In this document: piece by piece, positions 43,571 through 51,600 of the stretch
How positions within the stretch are numbered: position 1 is the first letter of the stretch
How the letters are laid out: each line of letters begins with the position of its first letter
Assembly: GCF_003148475.1 (NCBI RefSeq)
Contig: NZ_QGGG01000010.1
Coordinates: 124,001-188,000, forward strand
Length of the DNA: 64,000 nucleotides
Reading direction: 5' to 3'
From: Pseudaminobacter salicylatoxidans
GTDB lineage: Bacteria > Pseudomonadota > Alphaproteobacteria > Rhizobiales > Rhizobiaceae
Notes under the pieces: generated by a model
What the model was told of the DNA's origin: nothing
What the model saw: only the letters and a program-made list of their open reading frames with translations
The model's database searches: none
Translations under genes and position numbers: made by a program

Positions 43571-45871
43571 TCAAAACGGCGGCTCCTTTTGGGCAGCAGG
43601 ATTGGTAAGCGGCACCAATGTCGTCATGCCGCCTTCGCCCCGCTTCGCCAGCCACTCTACCTTGCGCTCATCGAGCCTCCCGCGCGCGAAGCCGCGCCTT
43701 TGGGTCTGCTCGCGCTGCGCAAGATCGTAGAGGCGATTGGTGCGGTCTTCCCAGCCGAGGCGCGCCATCTCAGCCTTGATCCGCTGTACCTCGACAGACG
43801 AGAGCCTGCCGCCCTCGAAGCCAAGCAGGAACTTCACGCTGTCCATCGAGACGCGGCCCGTCTTGCCTGCAAACCAATCTTCCAGAACGCCGGCGAAGGC
43901 GTCTTCGACCAGTCGCAAGTTCTGGAGTTCGCACGCGGCGCTCCACAAATGCTCGGACAGCGAAATGGATTCGCCCGCAGCCTCGCGCACCACCGCTTCG
44001 GCCCGTAATTGATACAGGTCGGCGCGGAGCTTGTCGAGTTGGATACGCCCGCCGCGCACCGGCCAGAAGCGCCGGTTCCCCGTCTGGTCGAACAGGTATT
44101 TCTCATCGTTGGTGCTGCCGATAATCACGTACTGGCGCGGATAGGTGCGAGCATCCCGACCGTAGGCGCGGCGATATTTGTCCCGCCGCGTCGACAGAAA
44201 CTTCTTCAACTCGTGCGACGACGCCTTTCGGATGCCATCCATCTCCTGCACCTCGACGATCCACGCGCCGGCCAAAAGCTCGGCCTTGGTCTTGTCGTCG
44301 CTCTTGAGGCTTAAGCTTCCGCAAAACCATTCGTCACGCACGGCGAGAGTTTCAGCAAAGCTGGACTTGCCCGTGCCTTGACTGCCCTCGAACACAAGCA
44401 TCGTGTCGAACTTGACGCCGGGCCGCTTCACGCGGCGTACGCCGGCAATCATGAACTTGGCTCCGAACTCGCGATTCAGTTCCGTGTCGTCGGCGCCGGC
44501 ATAGTCGCGCAATAGGCCATCGATGCGAGGCTTTCCATCCCATACAAGGCCATCGAAATACTCGATGATCGGATGATAGGTCTGCTCGTGGCCGATGGCG
44601 ACAAGCTCGGTCTTGATCGCCGCCGTCGAAGCCTTGAACTTGAGGCTGAGTTGAAAGCGGCTGCTCAGGATGTCTGCCACGTCATTGAGGTCGCGGCCTT
44701 CTAGCCCGATGCCTTCTACGTCATTCGTGAAGGAGAAGATATTGCGCCGTACTTCGACGCCAAGGCGTGCCAGCGCATAACGTATGTTGGCGGGATGGTC
44801 CCTGATCGGCTGGAGCTTTTCGTCCACCTCCGGCCAGTCCTCTCGACCCGCCTGGATCGTCATCAGCGCGCGGGCGACTTGACGCTGGCCGTAGCGCAGC
44901 GAGTTGGGTTTCTCGCGGACATGCGCGCCGATGGCATAGTCGGGATCGAGCAGGATCGACAGGGCATGTCCCGGCTGAACGCCGTTGCCAAGCATCCAGC
45001 ATAGGCAGGCCATCATACGTTCCGAGCGGGACGGATAGGTCTTGTCGGGCGGGTCTTCGCCCGTAACCATGACTTGCACCCATTTCAGGTTCGACGGAAT
45101 GATCTCGCCAAGATCTTCGGGTAGCGGAAGCGGCGCTATTTCAGTCGGCATGATGTCGGTTTGCCTACTTCCTGGTACGGTCAGCGCCTTATCCTTCGGC
45201 AGCCGCAGCTTGAAATCTTCGGCCCGGTAGGTCGTAGGCGGCTTCGAGAAATTCGGCGGGTCCAGCAACAGCGCCGATGCCGGTTTGCGTCCATCCGCGC
45301 GTTTCCCATCATTCAACCAATTCACCGTCCCCGGTAGGCGTAATAGCTGGCTGACGGCGATTGGCCCCGACGCGCCGCCGAAGGCTTCGAGAAGCGCCCT
45401 GTTCATGTTTTCAGCCTGCTCGGAGGGAATCGGTTCGCTGAGCTTCCACAGCGCCTGATAGCCGCCGCCGCTGAATATGATGGCCGTCGGCGGCGGCACG
45501 CCCTTGGGTCTCCGCTTGTCCTCTGTCAGCAGCGCGAGGATCGTATCCAACCGCTCGGCTTCATTGCCGGGGAAATGCTTGCCGTCGAGGTCTGCCCAGA
45601 GAAAATCCGAGCCGGACACATTGGCCTTGGCGCGCTTTCCGTTCAGCAGCCGCGCATTGGGCATGTAATAGAGGTTCCGCTGAAACTCGTGCCCGTTATT
45701 GGCGGTCACGAACCGCTTGGCGGAATCGGCATCGTGCTGCTGGTATGTTTCCACAGTGGGACTTTCTCGCCCGGCACTTTCCATGTGTTCCAGATAGATC
45801 GGCGCATCGGGGTTAATCCAGAGAAGGTAGTTAATCGCGTGATCGGAATTAGGTTCGAGACGGTCAGCCAT
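43571..45871 (-). CDS. VapE/RepB-like primase-helicase of the mobile element
   Basis: From the ATG at 45871 the protein has 766 residues. The N-terminal half holds a primase-like region with FLWADLDGKH (about 90-99), followed by a PriCT-like segment. The C-terminal half is a virulence-associated-E (VapE) superfamily-3-type helicase with Walker A FEGSQGTGKSSF near residues 494-505, WIVEVQEMDGI (Walker B) and YVIIGSTNDEKYLFD (sensor). It likely starts replication of the excised element. GGAGGA precedes the start, and the first eight bases overlap the end of alpA, so the two are translated together. Confidence 0.82.
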   Translation of the reverse strand: MADRLEPNSDHAINYLLWINPDAPIYLEHMESAGRESPTVETYQQHDADSAKRFVTANNGHEFQRNLYYMPNARLLNGKRAKANVSGSDFLWADLDGKHFPGNEAERLDTILALLTEDKRRPKGVPPPTAIIFSGGGYQALWKLSEPIPSEQAENMNRALLEAFGGASGPIAVSQLLRLPGTVNWLNDGKRADGRKPASALLLDPPNFSKPPTTYRAEDFKLRLPKDKALTVPGSRQTDIMPTEIAPLPLPEDLGEIIPSNLKWVQVMVTGEDPPDKTYPSRSERMMACLCWMLGNGVQPGHALSILLDPDYAIGAHVREKPNSLRYGQRQVARALMTIQAGREDWPEVDEKLQPIRDHPANIRYALARLGVEVRRNIFSFTNDVEGIGLEGRDLNDVADILSSRFQLSLKFKASTAAIKTELVAIGHEQTYHPIIEYFDGLVWDGKPRIDGLLRDYAGADDTELNREFGAKFMIAGVRRVKRPGVKFDTMLVFEGSQGTGKSSFAETLAVRDEWFCGSLSLKSDDKTKAELLAGAWIVEVQEMDGIRKASSHELKKFLSTRRDKYRRAYGRDARTYPRQYVIIGSTNDEKYLFDQTGNRRFWPVRGGRIQLDKLRADLYQLRAEAVVREAAGESISLSEHLWSAACELQNLRLVEDAFAGVLEDWFAGKTGRVSMDSVKFLLGFEGGRLSSVEVQRIKAEMARLGWEDRTNRLYDLAQREQTQRRGFARGRLDERKVEWLAKRGEGGMTTLVPLTNPAAQKEPPF

Positions 45872-46085
45872 GACGCGTCTCCTCCGGGTCGAACTCCTGC
45901 GAGGCAAGCCAAAGCTCGACATCGGCAGGCCGGTAGAGGATTTTGCCGGCGCGCTTGCCGGACTTAACGCGGATGAAGGGTGGGCCATAGCCGTAAATGC
46001 GGCCCTTCTCGAAGAAGCTCCGGCTCAGACCCGTGATGTCCGGCAATTGCTTGGTGGTGAGCAGTCGATTTGATCGGTCGGACAT
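45864..46085 (-). CDS. AlpA-type helix-turn-helix excisionase/regulator
   Basis: The product has 73 residues. LLTTKQLPDITGLSRSFFEK is the MerR-like helix-turn-helix of the AlpA/excisionase superfamily, and ILYRPADVELWLAS is the usual wing and final helix. Such proteins steer integrase activity or activate satellite genes. Its end overlaps the start of the primase gene by eight bases. Confidence 0.8.
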   Translation of the reverse strand: MSDRSNRLLTTKQLPDITGLSRSFFEKGRIYGYGPPFIRVKSGKRAGKILYRPADVELWLASQEFDPEETRHG

Positions 46086-46161
46086 GGCGTCCTCCTGTTG
46101 TTGATAGGAGGACGATGCCGTGTCGAGCTGCCTGGAAATATCACCGGAAATCGGGCTGGAT

Positions 46162-46863
46162 TCAGCCCCGATAAGCGGAAAGCGCCTTCGCCGTCGATTT
46201 CAACTTGGAAAGGTCGTCTCGCAAGCCTTTGAGCCGGCGAAGACCGACATAAACGCGCTCGGTCCAGCGGGTGATCGGAGTTGGGAAAGCGGTATGGAAG
46301 ACGATGGCGGTGCCGGTCTTTCCTGCCAGAAGCCAGAATTGCTGACAGGCGACACAGAAGTCACGAACCCAATCTTCGTTTGGCCGACGCCCGGCGCGTC
46401 CTTCAAGGTTCGCCGCCCGGTTGCAGGTTTCCAGCAGGGACAGCAGGGCTTCGTAATGTTCATCCATCGCCCCTGAATTATCGGAGTGGTGCAGCACGGC
46501 GCCGAGCGTTTCGTTATCCGGGACTTCGCGAAGGATTGCCGCCGCCTCGGCCAGATGGTCCCGCAGCCGTTCCAACCTGTCATGCGTCGATTTGAATTCT
46601 GGCTGATCGGTCGGCACACCCACCTTGCCGTTGCTGATGGCAACTGCTGAGCCGGTTTCCATCAGCAGCCACATGCGGACCAGAAAGGCATAGAGCAGAT
46701 CAGCGTCTTCAAAGTCGAATTCAATGGCGACATCCGCCGCGAATTCCTGAAGCTTGCGCTGTTGGCCATCAGTGGCAATGCGGGCGCTGGAGCGGCGCTC
46801 GCGGTCAAGCCGCCCATCGGCGTAAGGGGTGGCCAAGCTCCCCGATTTGTCCTCATTTTGCAT
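46162..46863 (-). CDS. hypothetical protein of the mobile element
   Basis: The product is 233 residues from the ATG at 46863, which overlaps the last codons of the integrase gene by 11 bases. It is mainly helical, with LQEFAADVAIEFDFEDADLLYAFLVRMW near residues 36-63, a cluster of cysteines and aromatic residues (FCVACQQFWLLAG) near 170, and no known motif. The overlap suggests co-translation with the integrase. Confidence 0.6.
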   Translation of the reverse strand: MQNEDKSGSLATPYADGRLDRERRSSARIATDGQQRKLQEFAADVAIEFDFEDADLLYAFLVRMWLLMETGSAVAISNGKVGVPTDQPEFKSTHDRLERLRDHLAEAAAILREVPDNETLGAVLHHSDNSGAMDEHYEALLSLLETCNRAANLEGRAGRRPNEDWVRDFCVACQQFWLLAGKTGTAIVFHTAFPTPITRWTERVYVGLRRLKGLRDDLSKLKSTAKALSAYRG

Positions 46864-48016
46864 TGGCCAACTCCAATATCCGGGCTGCGACCAATTCCAC
46901 CGGCCCGCGCAGGCGCTCGGCATTCACGACGATATAGCCGCCCGTCACGTCGCCGTTAGCACGATGGTTCAGCAGGCGCTTGAGCGCATAGTAAGGAACG
47001 TCGAGGCTTTCGGCGATGGTGATGAAGGTGCGCCGAAGGTCGTGCAGCGTGAAGCTGACGCCGGACCCCGCGCTGACCCGGAGCAGGAACTTCTTCGTTT
47101 CCATCACGTGCCCCTGTTTACCAGGGCCGGGGAACACGAATGCTGACTCGCCCGCGTGCCTTTTGCGCTCCGTCAGCAGGTCCACGAGAAACCCTGACAG
47201 AGGCAGGTTCAGCGGATCGCCGTTCTTGGTCGTCGGCAGGTGCAGCGTACGAGCGATCAGGTCCACGTTGTCCCAACGCAGGGCCGTCAACTCGCCCCGG
47301 CGCATCCCGGTAAACAGCGCCATGAGCAGGAAGTCGCGCGAATAGTCCGGCTCGGCCATGACGGCCTTCCACCACATCGGCAGGTCCAGCGCCGCCACGA
47401 CTGTCTGCCGACGCTGCTCGCGGTGCCATGCCCGAGCCTGAGTCAGAATCTGCACCGGGTTCGGCGGAAGCTCGTCGTGGGTCGCGGCGGCAAAATTGTA
47501 GACCGACCGTAGATGCCGCATCACGTTGTTGGCCGTGGTCTTCCCGATCTCGGTGGAAAGCTCCTGATGCCGTTTTAGCACCATCTGGCGGGTGATTTCG
47601 TTGATCGGCCTCTTGCGCCATGCCTTGAGGTGGAGCTTGGCGGTCCTCGTGTAGTTCAGCACCGTATGCGGCGAAAGGTGCGGACGAGCGATGAAGAAGC
47701 CATCGAACGCGTCAGCCAGCGTGACCTTGGCCACCGCCTCCTTGCGCTTCCCGGCGTTCGGGTCGTGGCCTTCCGCCATTTCGGCGAGGAGCGCCATCGC
47801 CCGCTTGCGGGCGATTTCCGCCGCGAACAGATCGGCCCGGCCGATGGTGACGCGCCGGGTCTGCCGGTTCACGTACCCCTCGGCGTAGTAGACCTTGGAT
47901 TGCTTGCCGACGCGAAGACCGAAGCCGGTCAGCGTAGTGTCGCGGTAGAAAACTTGGCCGCTGGCGGGATGGGGAATTTCATCAACTGCGCGGCGTGTCA
48001 GACGTAAGTTTGGCAT
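46853..48016 (-). CDS. tyrosine site-specific integrase
   Basis: The protein has 387 residues and is of the P4-type integrase group. An N-terminal arm-binding DUF4102-like segment starts LTRRAVDEIPHP, then a core-binding SAM-like domain, then the catalytic domain with R239 (TGMRRGEL), K264 (TTKNGDP), H325-xx-R328 (LHDLRRTF), H351 (LLNHRAN) and Y361 (GGYIVV). All catalytic residues are present. It should cut the tRNA-Thr core ATTCGTAAT. The 204-base stretch upstream holds repeated AACGT boxes (48044-48061) that could be regulator or arm sites. Confidence 0.92.
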   Translation of the reverse strand: MPNLRLTRRAVDEIPHPASGQVFYRDTTLTGFGLRVGKQSKVYYAEGYVNRQTRRVTIGRADLFAAEIARKRAMALLAEMAEGHDPNAGKRKEAVAKVTLADAFDGFFIARPHLSPHTVLNYTRTAKLHLKAWRKRPINEITRQMVLKRHQELSTEIGKTTANNVMRHLRSVYNFAAATHDELPPNPVQILTQARAWHREQRRQTVVAALDLPMWWKAVMAEPDYSRDFLLMALFTGMRRGELTALRWDNVDLIARTLHLPTTKNGDPLNLPLSGFLVDLLTERKRHAGESAFVFPGPGKQGHVMETKKFLLRVSAGSGVSFTLHDLRRTFITIAESLDVPYYALKRLLNHRANGDVTGGYIVVNAERLRGPVELVAARILELANAK

Positions 48017-48220
48017 TGAGACCTCCTGTTGGCCTCAACTCAACGTAACGTCAATAACGTGAAATTACTAGTGATATCAGAGACTTATGACATAAAAAGA
48101 GTTTTGATCCAAAGACAGAAAACCCTGTCCAACGCCATCCGATATGCGCACGCGCGCGAGCGGACGCAACATGAGCAACGGCCGTTTCAGTTTAGCCAGT
48201 GGCCCTCATCCTAATCGCCG

Positions 48221-48661
48221 TTAGCTGGTATGGCTTTGCTCGCCGCTGCAAATTTCTTCGGCGATTTCAATCGATCTGGCCGCCACTTTTTCGGCGGAGC
48301 CAAGATCGCATTCCCAAGCGATTATCACTCGCCACCCGGACCTCTTCAACTCCTCAGCCGTTGCCGCATCACGCAAAGTGTTCCGATTAAATTTTTCTAC
48401 CCAAAACTCGGTGTTGGTCTTGGGTGTCGTGGCAATCTTACAACCTTCGTGTCGATGCCAGAAACAACCATGCACGAATATAACGGTGCGATACTTCGGC
48501 AAGACGATGTCGGGTTTGCCTGGCAGGCGACGTCCATGCAGGCGAAACCGAAAGCCTAGTCGGTGGAGCGCTTTTCGGAGCGCGACTTCCGGCTTTGTAT
48601 TGGCCGACCGAATTCGCGACATACGTTCTGAACGCTGAGCAGGGGTTAGAGTGTCCACCAT
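48221..48661 (-). CDS. vsr: very-short-patch mismatch endonuclease Vsr
   Basis: Vsr nicks DNA 5' of a T:G mismatch made when 5-methylcytosine deaminates. The protein has 146 residues. The catalytic D51 is in GKPDIVLPKYRTV, and the FWHRH segment carries W68, H69 and H71. It is the last gene of the methyltransferase operon, nine bases after the giant ATPase gene, although its natural partner, the C5 methyltransferase, is the first gene. This links the whole run as one unit. Confidence 0.93.
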   Translation of the reverse strand: MVDTLTPAQRSERMSRIRSANTKPEVALRKALHRLGFRFRLHGRRLPGKPDIVLPKYRTVIFVHGCFWHRHEGCKIATTPKTNTEFWVEKFNRNTLRDAATAEELKRSGWRVIIAWECDLGSAEKVAARSIEIAEEICSGEQSHTS

Positions 48662-48670
48662 CCCAACTAT

Positions 48671-51600
48671 TTACCCGTTCCCAGTACCCCGGCGTGCCTC
48701 GAGCTCGAAGAAGGGCAAGCCCCGAACCACTTCGCCTGGTACGTCAAACGACTTATATAGGCACTGGTGGACTTGGAGCGATTTGACCCGTTCGGCCATC
48801 TCGGCGGCGCTGCCCGTCAACCCGAGCGCGGAAAGCTCAGCCGGGGTGACATTCGGGACCTTGTGGACAAACCAACTAAGCAGCGGCTCACGGTAGTCCG
48901 TCGCATTCACCTTGAAATGCCGTAGGTATTGCGATGCCAGGATAACGCCGGTCCCAAACTCTCGGCCTTGTAACAGCAACTTGCGCAGTACGTCGAATTC
49001 ATACCGCATGATGTTGTCGGCTTCGTCGACCAACAGGTAGGAGTCCACTGCACGAAGCTGCGGGCCTTTGCCAATGAAAGGTCGTTTGGGCGTGCGAAGC
49101 ATGTTCTCGTAGAACATGTTGAGCATTACCGCTACGAGCATGTTCTTGCTGCGATCGTCCTGGCCTAGGGCATCGAGCGAGATGACTACGACGCCATCTA
49201 GAAACTCGTCGAATGGTTGTGTCTCACTTGTCTTGGCAGCAAACACCTCCATGTCGACGAGGTCGTCGATGATCGCCATAGGCGAATCCGACTTACCATC
49301 AAGCAGTTCGGCATAGGCAGCATGGACATCGTAGAGCGTTGGTTGCTGCCCAGGTAGGCATGCGTCATAGGCAGCGCGGACGGCTCGCTTGAGCTTGTCA
49401 CGCTGTACGGGGCCGATGCCAGTATAGATCTTGTCGAGCACGTCGGCAAAGAAGCGGAACCGATCGAGCCAGGGCGCGGCGGCATCGCCGATAGTGCTCG
49501 TGTCGAACAAGTTGAGCGGCAGTCGGTATGGCTTCACCACGCGTGCGCCCGTGGCCTTGACGAATTCCGGGCTGCTATAGTCCCGCTTATAGTCAAAGAT
49601 CAGGAAGCGCGGCCGGATGCCGCGATTGGCAGCCGATGCATCAGATATTTGCAAAATCAGCGACTTCAGCAACTGCGTCTTGCCAGTGCCCAGATCGCCG
49701 ACCACGCCCATGTTGAGCTGATTCAATCGGGTATCCGAAATATTTAGTTGGACATCGCCGGGTCGGAAACTGTCAACAGTGGTGCCAATCGACAGCACGA
49801 TCCCAGTCGAAGCCTCGTCCGGCGTGGCCAAGGCAGAGCTCTCTGCCGAAGCTAGAACCGGCGCCAGCTCGACCGGCACCGCCCCCGCGACATCATCTCC
49901 GCTGGACTCCAACGGCGCCTCAGGGGTTGCTTTCACGTTAGGGTCGGTGTGGGGTTCCACGAGGCCGGTTGTGAACTCGCCGACGATTGGGAAGAGATCC
50001 CATTGCCCGACTTTAGCCCGGACACTTTCATAGAACGCCAGAGGATCGCCCGCGACGACTTGGCCAGCGTCACTACTGCCTATTGTGATGGTCTCATCGA
50101 AACCATCGTCGTCGCGATCGCGCGCTCCGCTGCGCGGACTGTCATCCACAATTATCAGCCGCCCGCGCTGATCGACCGAGACGCATGGTCGTGGATCGAG
50201 GATGGCTGATGCGATGCGTTCATGAAGCGACGTCCATTGTGCCTCCCGGCCAACAACATCTGGATGTTGGCTGTAGACTCGCATGCCGAAACCGATGATC
50301 GAGAGCAGCAGATGCTGAAACCCAATGGCCCAGGCGACAGGCTGACCGTCGTGCGGCAGCATGCTGGCAAGAAGCCTGGAGAAGGTTCGCGCTTGCTCCA
50401 ACGCGTCGTTCACCTCCGATTGCGGGAACACAGATCCAGGCCTGCACTTCACCTCGATAGGCGTGAGGTGAATTCGGACGCCATTTGTCCCGAGGTGGAT
50501 GCCCACGACCAGAAGGTCAGGACGAGAGAGAGACGCGTCTTTCCGATCCTTGCCCAAGGATTTTGCGAGGTCTGAGAAATATCCCCGAAATGGATCGACT
50601 GGCACGATTATGCAGACGGTGATGTCATCGCCTGAGCTGTCGATGACCGGAACTAGGCTCTCGCCTATGTTGGATAGCCTAAATCGATCCTGCAGCAACC
50701 GAACGGCTACGAACAAGCCCAGATCGCCCGTTGCGCCGGCATTGTCGCCGGCCAGGCCCCTAATCGTGGGGATGCCGCGCCGAGCAATCTCGAGCAAAAC
50801 GTCCTGAACTTGGTTCGGCTCGATGGCTGCGCATCCCGGGAGGCGGCTAAGCGCCTTTGAAAGAGCTTCGCGATCTGCCTGCTTGACCCTCGACAGCAGG
50901 TAGTAGCCGTTCGTATCGCCGGCCCGATGGGAATAGGATGGCATATCATAGTCCCAAAGATATGCGTCCTCCAGCCATCCGCCGAGGAAGCAAGCCGGAT
51001 CAATCGCTGAGGAGGAGACCGCGACGAAGTCGGTCCGGCGTGTCTCGAGCATGTCGCGCACCACATTGACGTTCGGCGCAAACCGCATTCCGGTGGGACG
51101 ATCGCCAAGGCTTTCCAAAGTGCCCAGGCAAGCGGCGACCTTGTCGGCGAGAACATCTCCAGAATTCGACCCCGGGAGCGACTGGCGCGTCTCGCTTAGG
51201 AACGCGCCAGGGAGTTGACGCCGGACACGATGCCGAAGTAGGCCGCCATGCCCGAGTGGTGATCGACCCGAAACCGCAGCGGTGCTGGGCTCGGACATGT
51301 CGAGTTGTGCGATAATACCTAGATCGGGCCGCGCCGTCGCTGGCTGTCCGTCGAACCACCGGACGCCGTTGCGGGTATCCTCCGATAAGTTTGCGATTGT
51401 TGCGTCGTCGGGACGCGAGTCCCCGTCGCGGTGGTCGTATATTTCGACGACGCGTGGCCCCGCCCCTTGGCGGAGTGCGCGGCCGTTGCCGTCGCGGTAA
51501 CGATCCGAGCACCAAGTGATAAGTCCCTCATTGCATGCATCAGTGGTGCCACCGGCACTCGCCACCACGACGCCAATAGCTGGTTTCGCCGCCAAAAGGC

